A stretch of 10,008 nucleotides of DNA from Propionibacteriaceae bacterium (GTDB lineage: Bacteria > Actinomycetota > Actinomycetes > Propionibacteriales > Propionibacteriaceae), in the NCBI GenBank assembly GCA_031255975.1, contig JAIRRM010000205.1, positions 1 through 10,008 of the forward strand. Reading direction: 5' to 3'. Within the stretch, counting starts at the first letter, position 1, and every line of letters starts with the position of its first letter. Position numbers and translations under genes: made by a program. Positions 1 through 6,375 of this stretch are shown here, one piece after another. Under the pieces are notes generated by a model. The model saw only the letters and a list, made by a program, of their open reading frames with translations. It was not told the DNA's origin and ran no database searches.

Positions 1-400
1 CCTTGTTGGCCAGCGCCAGTGTCTTGCCGCTTTCCAGCGTCGCCAGGGTGGCGATCAGCCCCGCGGCCCCGGTGATGGCGTTCAACACCACGTCGGCGGC
101 ATCGTACGAAGCCGCCGCAGTGATACCTGTCTCGCCTGCCGTCAATCTAAAGCTGGGCGGCACCCCGCCCCGCGCGAGCGCCACCTCACGTAACGCTTCC
201 TCAAAACCCGGAAGCGCGTTCTCGTCGGCCAGCGCAACCAATTCCGGCGCGAACTCCATCACCTGCTCGGCGAGCAATGCCACATTGGTACCACCGGCTG
301 CCAGCGCCACCGCCCGTAGTTCGTTTGGATGGGCGCGTATCACCTCCAGCGCCTGAGTTCCTATGGAGCCGGTAGCCCCCAGCACGCAGACCCTTCTCAT
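1..400 (-). CDS. dxr: 1-deoxy-D-xylulose 5-phosphate reductoisomerase, N-terminal part (cut by window edge)
   Basis: This is the first 133 codons of DXR. DXR is the cytosolic NADPH-dependent enzyme that converts 1-deoxy-D-xylulose 5-phosphate to 2-C-methyl-D-erythritol 4-phosphate, the committed step of the MEP isoprenoid pathway. Seen: the nucleotide-binding loop GATGSIG at residues 8-14 directly after the first strand (MRRVCVL), then VLNAITGAAGL at 105-115 and TLESGKTLALANK at 121-133, both signature DXR segments. The next expected residue is the conserved Glu of the NKE motif, just outside the window. The ATG at 400-398 is chosen because it places GATGSIG at the usual distance from the start; a GGGAAGG purine stretch lies about 12 bases upstream. 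It follows the thioesterase gene on the same strand after 74 bases, so co-transcription is possible but not shown. The C-terminal catalytic and metal-binding parts cannot be assessed. Confidence 0.95.
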   Translation of the reverse strand, partial: MRRVCVLGATGSIGTQALEVIRAHPNELRAVALAAGGTNVALLAEQVMEFAPELVALADENALPGFEEALREVALARGGVPPSFRLTAGETGITAAASYDAADVVLNAITGAAGLIATLATLESGKTLALANK

Positions 401-474
401 GGCACCCGCCTTCCCTTAAGCGGTCACCCCTTTGAGACGCCATCAAGGCGAACCATCAGGGTTCACGACCCAGG

Positions 475-1359
475 TTACTCCGGCGTCACCAGCCGTTCCT
501 CCAGCGCCATCCGCATATCGTCCGGCAGTGCCTGTGGCGTACCCCGCTGATCGGCGGACACCACCACCGACTGCGCTCGCGCCAACACCGCGTTACCGGC
601 CTCAGGGTCAATCACCTCCGCCTGATAGGTGATCGACGAAACCCCCACCTTGATCGGCGCGGTCACCAGCACATACGGGGTGAGCCGGTGACTCAACTGG
701 GTGATGTACTTCACATCCTGCCTGGCCAACAGCCAAGTGATGTACTCGGTAGGCATCTCACCCTCGCCCCAACTGGAGGTGCCGATACGGGCCATCTTGC
801 CCGACGCGGTGGTCATCGCGGCGATACGGGCCTCCTGGATGAAGTCGAAGAACCGCACGTTGTTGATGTGGCCGTACGAATCGAGATCCGACCAGCGCGG
901 GTAGAACTCGTAGCGCTCCCCCTCGCCGTGCAGATTGGCGCTCGGCATCTCTCGGAAAGGCGAGGTGGACACGAAATCGGCCTCCAGGCCGCTCCGCTCG
1001 GCATCACTCAGCCGTCGCGGCAACCGCGTCTCGAAATCGTATGGGCAACAGGTGTTGCGGCTGCGCGCTGCCAGATGCGGCCCGTCATAAAGCTGCATCG
1101 CCAGCACAAATCGCGCCGCACCCAACTCAGAGACCACTACTTCGACCCGCAGCGGCTCGGCCGAATACGGAATGGAGCGGGCGAACTCGACCTGGTTCTC
1201 GACAACGACGTATCCATCCACCAGCATTCCTGCGGCTGAGCCGGAGCAGATGAACTGGGTACGAGCTTCCTGGAAATACTCAGCGAAGGCGGTGTTATTG
1301 GCATGGCCCTGGGCATCCAGATCGGTCCAGCGGCGCTGTACGGTGGCGTGGAAACTCAT
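475..1359 (-). CDS. Tandem double-hotdog acyl-CoA/acyl-ACP thioesterase
   Basis: A 294-residue protein built of two 4HBT-type hotdog domains, predicted to hydrolyse fatty acyl thioesters in the cytosol. Seen: two copies of the thioesterase signature at equivalent positions of each half, RRWTDLDAQGHANN at 9-22 followed by FQEAR, and PRWSDLDSYGHINN at 154-167 followed by IQEAR. The D-x-x-G-H-x-N-N pattern is the helix-start active-site motif of FatA/FadM/YbgC-like enzymes, and both halves keep it, which suggests internal duplication with two intact sites. The frame is open for 36 more codons upstream, but that extension lies inside the ligase gene and lacks family similarity. The ATG at 1359 directly precedes the first domain and has GGAGAG about 13 bases upstream. 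The gene begins 10 bases after the ligase stop, a typical operon spacing, so it probably acts on the same pool of acyl-CoA. True substrate (acyl-CoA or acyl-ACP, chain length) cannot be read from sequence. Confidence 0.88.
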   Translation of the reverse strand: MSFHATVQRRWTDLDAQGHANNTAFAEYFQEARTQFICSGSAAGMLVDGYVVVENQVEFARSIPYSAEPLRVEVVVSELGAARFVLAMQLYDGPHLAARSRNTCCPYDFETRLPRRLSDAERSGLEADFVSTSPFREMPSANLHGEGERYEFYPRWSDLDSYGHINNVRFFDFIQEARIAAMTTASGKMARIGTSSWGEGEMPTEYITWLLARQDVKYITQLSHRLTPYVLVTAPIKVGVSSITYQAEVIDPEAGNAVLARAQSVVVSADQRGTPQALPDDMRMALEERLVTPE

Positions 1360-1369
1360 TTGCTGAAGT

Positions 1370-3271
1370 TTACTCTCCGGTCTCATTCGACGCCGACAAC
1401 TGTTTCTCTGATAAGAACGGCACCGTGGAGCCGGTCTCGGCGTAAATATCTTCAATGATGGGCGCAAAATGTGTCAGCACATTGGTGCGACGTACTTTCA
1501 GGCTAGGTGTCAACTCATCGAGTTCAAGCGACAATTCACGGTCTAGTATCACGTACTTCTTGACACTCTCCCAGCGCTCCAGCCTCTCGTTGGCGCGACG
1601 GATGCACCGGTCGATAGACGCCCGGATCTCCGGCAACCGTGTCAGTTCGGCGTAACTCATGCCGCTCTTGCCGCGTCGTTTTGCCCAGGTGTCCAGCGAG
1701 TCACGGTCGAGGATGACGAGCGCCGAGGCGTACGAGCGTCCTTCGCCGAGCACTATCGCCTGCGCCGCGTATGGGGTATTCGCCATGATGGCGTTCTCCA
1801 CTTTTTGCGGAGCAATGTATTTGCCGTTGGAACTCTTCAGCACATCCTTTTTGCGGTCGGTGATACGCAGATAGCCGTCGGCGTCGAGTTCGCCGATGTC
1901 ACCGGTGTGGAACCAACCGTCTTGGAACGTCTCAGCCGAGACCTCGGACAGATTGTGATAACCGTGCGCCACGATGGGGCCGTTGATGAGTACCTCGCCG
2001 TCAGCGGCGATACGAACCTCCACGCCGGGCAGCGGCTGGCCCACAGTGCCAAAACGCGGCTTGGTGGGGTGATCGACGGCGGCGATGGCGGACGTTTCCG
2101 TGAGTCCGTATCCCTCCACCAGTGTGATACCAGCAGAGTAGAACCACTCCTGCACCTGGGTGGAAAGCTTCGCCGAACCGGAAACCATGAACCGCATCCG
2201 GCCGCCGAGCTTGGCCTTCAGCTTGGAGTACACCAGTCGATCGGCGATTTTGTATTTCAGCCCCAACAGCACCGGCATCCGGCGTTCTTCCATTCGGTAG
2301 CTACGAGAGTCACGCCCCACGGCGAACGCCCAGCGGCTGATGCGCCCCTTGAGACCCCGCTTCGGGTACATCGTCATCACGGCGGCGCGGATCTTCTCGA
2401 AGATGCGCGGCACACCCACCATCACCGTCGGCTTCACTTCGCCGACACCCTGCACGATGCGATTCACCCGGCCATCAATGGCCGATTCGGTGCCCACCGC
2501 GATCTGCGCCGAGAGCAGGTCGCGCCCGAACACATGCGCCAGCGGCAACCAGATGTAAAGCATGTCGCCCTCATTGATGATGTCGTGGGCGTCCACGGCG
2601 ACACCTTCGTACGTCCACGAGCCATGGCTGATGCGCGCACCCTTCGGAGTGCCCGTGGTGCCCGAGGTGTAGATGATGGTGGAGATGTCGTCGCGCTCGA
2701 TAGCGGCGATGGACTCGCCCACCTCGCCGGGGTGCTTGTCGTTATACACCTCACCGCGCAGTTCCAAATCGTCGTAACGCACCACGCGCGCGTCCACATA
2801 CCGCCCTGGTTCGCGGTCATCGTCGATGAGGACGATGCAGCGCAGTTGCTTGTCCAAAGCCGGGCGGCCCAGCACCTTGGCGAGTTGCTCGGAGTTCTCC
2901 ACCACGCAGAACACCGCGCCGGAATCGGTGAGGATGAACTCCTCATCCTCGGCCTTGGTGGACGGGTAGACGGTGGTGGTGACGGCACCGCAACAGGCGA
3001 TGGCAAGGTCAATGAGCACCCATTCGATACGAGTGGAACTGGCTAGCGCCACCCGCTCCCCTTTGACAAGCCCGAGGTCGAGCAGCGCCCCGGCCAGCGC
3101 GTCTACTTTTACGCGCGCCTGCTCCCAGGTGAGCGTCAGCCACTCCTCCGGCTCGGTCCTCGCCGGATAGTAGTACGCCACTTTGCGCGGCGACACCGCC
3201 ACCCGGCGGCGGAACATGGCGGGATACGACCGCTCCGAGGCCACTATCAATTCTGTACGGGTGTTAGCCAT
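1370..3271 (-). CDS. Long-chain fatty acid-CoA ligase (AMP-forming), intact paralogue
   Basis: A 633-residue adenylate-forming enzyme that activates fatty acids to acyl-AMP and then acyl-CoA. Seen: the phosphate-binding loop YTSGTTGTPKG at 201-211, GYGLTET at 387-393, the ATP-ribose Asp in FHTGD (458), TDRKKD hinge region at 471-476, SNGKYIAPQKVE at 481-492, and the C-terminal catalytic Lys in TPSLKVRR (592). The order, spacing and length fit the long-chain acyl-CoA synthetase family. The SNGKYIAPQ segment differs from what I recall of mycobacterial FadD15 (AGGKNVAP), so it is probably a different subgroup. The ATG at 3271 is chosen over an open 68-codon upstream extension because a perfect AGGAGG lies 6 bases before it and the paralogue starts at the same point of the alignment. 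No signal peptide is seen. It leads an apparent operon with the thioesterase. Chain-length preference is not inferable. Confidence 0.93.
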   Translation of the reverse strand: MANTRTELIVASERSYPAMFRRRVAVSPRKVAYYYPARTEPEEWLTLTWEQARVKVDALAGALLDLGLVKGERVALASSTRIEWVLIDLAIACCGAVTTTVYPSTKAEDEEFILTDSGAVFCVVENSEQLAKVLGRPALDKQLRCIVLIDDDREPGRYVDARVVRYDDLELRGEVYNDKHPGEVGESIAAIERDDISTIIYTSGTTGTPKGARISHGSWTYEGVAVDAHDIINEGDMLYIWLPLAHVFGRDLLSAQIAVGTESAIDGRVNRIVQGVGEVKPTVMVGVPRIFEKIRAAVMTMYPKRGLKGRISRWAFAVGRDSRSYRMEERRMPVLLGLKYKIADRLVYSKLKAKLGGRMRFMVSGSAKLSTQVQEWFYSAGITLVEGYGLTETSAIAAVDHPTKPRFGTVGQPLPGVEVRIAADGEVLINGPIVAHGYHNLSEVSAETFQDGWFHTGDIGELDADGYLRITDRKKDVLKSSNGKYIAPQKVENAIMANTPYAAQAIVLGEGRSYASALVILDRDSLDTWAKRRGKSGMSYAELTRLPEIRASIDRCIRRANERLERWESVKKYVILDRELSLELDELTPSLKVRRTNVLTHFAPIIEDIYAETGSTVPFLSEKQLSASNETGE

Positions 3272-3277
3272 TTCCGT

Positions 3278-3283
3278 CCTCCT
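3278..3283 (-). promoter_or_regulatory. Ribosome binding site fixing the ligase start
   Basis: On the minus strand this reads AGGAGG, a full match to the anti-Shine-Dalgarno complement, 6 bases before the ATG at 3271. It decides the start and argues that the 68-codon upstream open frame is untranslated leader. Confidence 0.85.
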
Positions 3284-3342
3284 ATCACCCATTGCGCGGT
3301 GATGACCCGGCTGCGTCGGGCCACGCTGCCGCAATAATTCCC

Positions 3343-3405
3343 GCGTAGGTTCCAGGCTGAGAATCCGTATCCCCCGACCTGGTTTCACAAACCCGGAACC
3401 TACGC
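3343..3405. repeat. 11-bp perfect inverted repeat with nested hairpin, upstream of the minus-strand ligase
   Basis: The arms are GCGTAGGTTCC at 3343-3353 and GGAACCTACGC at 3395-3405, perfectly complementary and 41 bases apart. Between them is a small perfect hairpin, GGTTT-CAC-AAACC, at 3381-3393. If the minus-strand ligase transcript starts near 3406, as the TATAGT box suggests, both arms fall in its 5' leader and could form a closed structure, as in a cis-acting RNA element. Alternatively the arms are simply oppositely oriented protein-binding half-sites, since each contains AACCTACG, which recurs at 3418-3425. I do not recognise a named riboswitch class. Confidence 0.5.
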
Positions 3406-3434
3406 TTACGTAACTATAACCTACGACTTCGTAG
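3397..3434. promoter_or_regulatory. Twin operator-like dyads TACG-N4-CGTA, 21 bp apart
   Basis: Two 17-base sites start at 3397 and 3418, both beginning AACCTACG and agreeing at 13 of 17 positions. Each contains the same dyad: TACGCTTACGTA at 3401-3412 and TACGACTTCGTA at 3422-3433. In the second the symmetry extends to CTACGA-CT-TCGTAG (3421-3434). The 21-bp offset is two helical turns, so two dimers would sit on one DNA face. They lie between the divergent ligase paralogues and flank the best candidate -10 boxes. This suggests a repressor site (TetR-like regulators of lipid genes often bind such palindromes) controlling both directions. The regulator is not encoded in this window. Confidence 0.5.
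3413..3420. promoter_or_regulatory. Overlapping divergent -10 candidates between the two ligase genes
   Basis: The octamer ACTATAAC reads TATAAC on the plus strand (3415-3420) and TATAGT on the minus strand (3418-3413), each close to the -10 consensus. It sits between the two TACG dyads. I find no convincing -35 box at 16-18 bases for either direction, so this is tentative. Starts would give leaders of roughly 135-140 bases both ways. Confidence 0.3.
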
Positions 3435-3473
3435 CTTTGCGGTAACCGTATTTCACCAATAAAGGAGTCGCCC

Positions 3474-3533
3474 ATGTCTTTGTATGTTTCCTACAATCAA
3501 ACCACGCTACCTCGCACGATAAAGTCGACTTAA
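3474..3533 (+). CDS. Candidate 19-residue leader peptide upstream of the second ligase
   Basis: A short reading frame, MSLYVSYNQTTLPRTIKST, ends with TAA at 3531-3533, 35 bases before the ATG of the downstream ligase. It is preceded by AAAGGAG (3461-3467) with a 6-base gap to its ATG, as good a ribosome site as the real gene has (GGAGGG at 3557-3562, also 6 bases). That makes translation plausible and suggests a regulatory upstream ORF. The composition is not a run of one amino acid, so it does not look like a classical attenuator, and no clear terminator or anti-terminator lies between it and the ligase. It could be a chance ORF, or a relic of an older ligase start. Confidence 0.35.
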   Translation: MSLYVSYNQTTLPRTIKST

Positions 3534-3568
3534 TTGTCGCGCATCACCAAATCGCTGGAGGGTTCCCG

Positions 3569-4735
3569 ATGGCAGCATCTCGCTCGTATGCCCACCTCTT
3601 TCGGGAACGGGTGTCCGCCACCCCGACTGGAACCGCCTTCATCGTTCCGAGCTATACCGAACCCGAAGAGTGGACATCGCTCAGTTGGGCCGACTCCCAA
3701 AAACAAGTGGATCGGCTCGCCGCTGGACTGCTGGCTTTGGGGGTGGCACACGGCGACCGGGTGGCGTTGGTGTGCAGCACTCGCGTCGAATGGATTCTCA
3801 TCGACTTGGCGCTTGCCAGTATCGGTGCCGTCACCACCACCATCTACCCGTCTACCAACGCAACCGACGAGAAGCACATTTTGATGGACTCCGGCGCGAT
3901 GATGGTGGTGGCAGAGAACTGGACACAGGTGCTGAAGGTGCGGCACGATCCAGACCTGGATTCCCGCATCCAAGCCATCATGCTCATTGACGATGACCGC
4001 CCCGGTGATGCGGCGGCAGATCCCCGCATTCTGTCGTATGCGAGCGTGGCTTCCCTTGGCGACGCACAACTGCGCTCCCAACCTGAGTGTGTGAGCACCG
4101 CTCTTGACCAGGTGCACCCCACCGACCTCTCTACCCTCATCTACACCTCTGGCACCACCGGTACCCCGAAAGGGGTGGAACTCACCCACAGCGCCTGGAC
4201 GTTCGAGGCCGCCGCCGTACAGCAGCGGGATTTCGTCTACGACACCGACCGGATGTACCTCTGGCTGCCGCTGGCGCATGTGTTCGGACGCGATCTACTC
4301 GCGGTGCAGTTGCTGGTCGGGTTCGAGACCGTCGTTGACGGTCGGGTCAACCGTATCGTGGCCGGTATCGGCGAAACGTCACCTACCATCTTCGTCGGAG
4401 TACCCCGTATCTTCGAGAAGGTACGCGCCGCGGTGATGACGATGTACCCGAAGCGAGGCCTCAAGGGGCGCATCAGCCACTGGGCCTTCGCCGTAGGTCG
4501 GGACTCCCGCGAATACCGGCTGGCGGACAGGCGAATGCGCCCCAGCCTGGCGGCGCGTTACTTCATTGCCGACAAGTTGGTGTTCCGTAAGCTGAAGGCA
4601 AAACTGGGTGGCCGGATGCGGCTGATGATCTCCGGTTCTGCGAAGCTATCCGCCCAGGTGCAGGAGTGGTTCTACTCGGCTGGGCTCACCCTCATTGAAG
4701 GGTACGGCCTCACCGAAACCGCCGCCATCACCTGA
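3569..4735 (+). pseudogene. Second long-chain acyl-CoA ligase, 5' part up to an in-frame TGA
   Basis: This is the first 388 codons of a close paralogue of the 1370-3271 ligase, arranged head-to-head with it. Seen: the phosphate-binding loop YTSGTTGTPKG at 192-202, WLPLAHVFGRDLL at 232-244, a block from RAAVMTMYPKRGLKGRIS (286-303) almost identical to its neighbour, and GYGLTET at 378-384. The frame then meets TGA four codons after GYGLTET, exactly where the paralogue has an Ala in AIAAVD. Ending here would remove the rest of the adenylate-binding domain and the whole mobile C-terminal domain, so this piece alone should be inactive. The ATG at 3569 is supported by GGAGGG 6 bases upstream and alignment with the paralogue. 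The stretch from 4736 continues the same frame and should be read as the same gene. A recent nonsense mutation, readthrough or a base error are all possible. Confidence 0.8.
4733..4735 (+). other. In-frame TGA interrupting the second ligase
   Basis: The codons run GCC GCC ATC ACC TGA GTG GAT GAC. Aligned with the paralogue (SAIAAVD), only the TGA lacks a counterpart amino acid and no base is inserted or lost. One substitution from TCA, CGA or TGG would create it. TGA is a normal stop elsewhere (holA ends in TGA), so a changed genetic code is not supported. I see no obvious selenocysteine-type hairpin directly after it, though this was judged by eye. Confidence 0.9.
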
Positions 4736-5425
4736 GTGGATGACAACCGCGAACCGCATTTCGGCACCGTGGGCAAACCGCTGCCGGGAGTGGATGTCCG
4801 TATCGCCGCCGACGGCGAGGTGTTGGTCAGGGGTGGTAACGTCGCCCGCGGCTACCGCAATCTGCCCGCAGCCGACTCCGAGTCCTTCGTGGACGGCTGG
4901 TTCCACACTGGCGACATCGGTGAGTTCACCAAAGACGGCGCGCTCCGTATTACAGACCGCAAAAAGGATCTGCTGAAGACCTCGAACGGCAAATATGTGG
5001 CTCCGCAGAAGGTGGAAACCGCCATCATGGCAAATACCCCTTACGCCGCCCAGGCCATCGTCATCGGCGAAGGCCACCCGTACTGCGCCGCCCTGATCGT
5101 GATGGACCGCGACTCACTGACCGCCTGGGCCAAACGGCGCGGCAAAGGCAGATTGGATTTCGCCGAACTGACGGCGCTGCCCGAGATCAGAGCGTCTATC
5201 GACCGCTGTATCCGCCGCGCCAACCGCAGACTAGAACAGTGGGAAACCGTCAAGAAATACGTAATTCTTGAGCGCGAACTCACCCTGGAATCTGGCGAAC
5301 TGACCCCCAGTCTCAAAGTACGCCGTAGCAGGGTACTGGAGCATTTCGCGGCTATGACGGAGGCCATCTACGCAGAGCATTCGCCTATCCCCTTCGTGAC
5401 GGAAAAAGACGACAGTAAACATTGA
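4736..5425 (+). pseudogene. Second long-chain acyl-CoA ligase, 3' part after the in-frame TGA
   Basis: The remaining 229 codons of the ligase begun at 3569, in the same frame. Seen: FGTVGKPLPGVDVRIAADGE (9-28), the ATP-ribose Asp in FHTGD (60), TDRKKD (73-78), SNGKYVAPQKVE (83-94) and the catalytic Lys in TPSLKVRR (194), all matching the neighbour. No further stop or frameshift occurs, so the interruption is recent, suppressed, or an error in the sequence. With the TGA read as an amino acid the protein would be 618 residues, close to the 633 of its paralogue. A GTG directly follows the TGA and could in principle allow re-initiation, giving a split enzyme, but there is no ribosome site just upstream, so separate translation is unlikely. 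The gene ends with two TGA codons in a row (5423-5428) and is followed by a hairpin terminator. Confidence 0.8.
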
Positions 5426-5440
5426 TGACGTTGTGAGCAC

Positions 5441-5461
5441 ACGCTTCACGTAATGAAGCGT
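5441..5461 (+). terminator. Hairpin after the second ligase
   Basis: A perfect 8-bp stem, ACGCTTCA and TGAAGCGT, encloses the 5-base loop CGTAA, 15 bases after the ligase stop. No U-run follows, as is common for actinobacterial terminators. The position between two same-strand genes fits a transcription end. Confidence 0.55.
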
Positions 5462-5509
5462 CAATCCGCATCTAAAGAGAAGCCGGAGTTCGGCCCCGGC
5501 CCGGCATCG

Positions 5510-5515
5510 TAGACT
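5510..5515 (+). promoter_or_regulatory. Candidate -10 box for a leaderless permease transcript
   Basis: TAGACT matches the actinobacterial TANNNT -10 pattern and ends exactly 6 bases before the GTG at 5522, so transcription would begin at or next to the start codon. The permease has no Shine-Dalgarno sequence, which fits leaderless translation. No clear -35 is seen. Confidence 0.45.
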
Positions 5516-5521
5516 CTACGA

Positions 5522-6310
5522 GTGCTCGTCGATCTCAGCCCGCTGACGCTTGCGCTGCTGTGCCTGGTGGCGCTCGCCGCCGGTTGGATCGACTCGGTGG
5601 TGGGTGGCGGCGGTGTCATCCAGCTTCCCGCGCTGCTGTTCGGGTTGCCCACCGCCCCGGTGGCGCTGGTGAGTGGCACCAATAAGTTGTCCAGTGTCGC
5701 CGGAACCGCGAGCGCCACCGCCACTTACTTGCGCAAGATACGGGTGGATTGGGCAGTTGTCAGCGTAGCGATGGCGCTGGCGTTTGTCGGTTCCTCCATA
5801 GGCGCCAGACTCATCTCACTGCTACCGCGAGTGGCGTTCACTCCCATCGTCGCCGTAGCGGTGGCCGCCGTCGGGATCTACGCCTGGTGCCGACCAGAAC
5901 TCGGAGCCGAGACCGCACTCCGGCATGGGCGTGCGAAACTGCGGTGGTGGGCGGGCGGTATCGGATTCGTAGTTGGAGTCTGGGACGGCATGGTAGGCCC
6001 CGGCACCGGTATCTTTTTGTTGGTCGCTTTCGCGGCTTTGCTCGGCTACGGCTTCTTGGAAGCCACCACTATGACCAAACTCGTCAACCTCACCACCAAC
6101 GTCGCCGCACTGGTGGTGCTGGGCTCACAAGCCAACATCAGTTGGGGGCTCGGTGCCATGATGGCCGCCTGCAATCTGACCGGCGGCTTCATCGGTGCCC
6201 GGATGTCCATCACCCGTGGCAACACCTTCATCCGCAAGGTGTTCCTATTCACCGTAGTGGTGGTTGAGGCGAAGTTACTTTATGACACCGCCCGGCTCAT
6301 CCTCAACTAG
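5522..6310 (+). CDS. TauE/SafE-family (TSUP) membrane permease
   Basis: A 262-residue inner-membrane protein of the TauE/SafE (formerly DUF81) family, whose members move small anions such as sulfite or organosulfonates; substrate here is unknown. Seen: hydrophobic segments near 8-22, 76-98, 104-122, 142-157, 163-177, 188-202, 207-228 and 239-253, giving about eight helices. There are two family repeats: GWIDSVVGGGGVIQLPALL at 21-39 and VGVWDGMVGPGTGIFLL at 151-167, each with the acidic residue and glycine-rich loop typical of the two halves. Length is usual for the family. The start is GTG with no ribosome site but a TANNNT box 6 bases ahead, suggesting leaderless translation. It stands alone between two terminators, and no sulfur metabolism genes are adjacent, so context does not narrow its role. 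Confidence 0.87.
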   Translation: MLVDLSPLTLALLCLVALAAGWIDSVVGGGGVIQLPALLFGLPTAPVALVSGTNKLSSVAGTASATATYLRKIRVDWAVVSVAMALAFVGSSIGARLISLLPRVAFTPIVAVAVAAVGIYAWCRPELGAETALRHGRAKLRWWAGGIGFVVGVWDGMVGPGTGIFLLVAFAALLGYGFLEATTMTKLVNLTTNVAALVVLGSQANISWGLGAMMAACNLTGGFIGARMSITRGNTFIRKVFLFTVVVVEAKLLYDTARLILN

Positions 6311-6324
6311 TGACTAGCGCCACA

Positions 6325-6365
6325 AAGGTTGAGCCCCGTGCCTTAAGGACACGGGGCTCAACCTT
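6325..6365. terminator. Bidirectional terminator between convergent genes
   Basis: A perfect 16-bp stem (6325-6340 with 6350-6365, core GAGCCCCGTG) and a 9-base loop that contains the palindrome CCTTAAGG. It lies between the stop of the permease (6310) and the stop of the convergent membrane protein gene (6376), so it can end transcription from both sides. On the minus strand it is followed by a short T-run. Confidence 0.85.
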
Positions 6366-6375
6366 GATACGCCAA

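Noticed and set aside
450..464. Small hairpin GAACC-ATCAG-GGTTC between the thioesterase gene and dxr
   Set aside because: A 5-bp stem without a T-run is expected by chance and is too weak to call a terminator.
1805..3046. Long open frame of 413 codons antisense to the first ligase, and similar ones at 3530-4279 (minus) and 6310-7209 (plus)
   Set aside because: They lie opposite genes with clear protein motifs and have His/Arg/Gly-rich compositions typical of antisense frames in GC-rich DNA. The first two resemble each other only because the ligases opposite them are paralogues.
3343..3405. tRNA-like folding of the inverted repeat
   Set aside because: The region is 63 bases, has no T-arm with the TTCRA loop and no recognisable anticodon arm.
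3272..3475. 68-codon N-terminal extension of the first ligase
   Set aside because: A perfect AGGAGG sits 6 bases before the ATG at 3271, the paralogue lacks the extension, and the extension covers the inverted repeat and dyads.
4733..4735. Changed genetic code or selenocysteine at the TGA
   Set aside because: TGA ends holA normally and tryptophan is encoded by TGG where I checked. The aligned residue is Ala in the neighbour, not a catalytic Cys, and I saw no obvious hairpin directly downstream.
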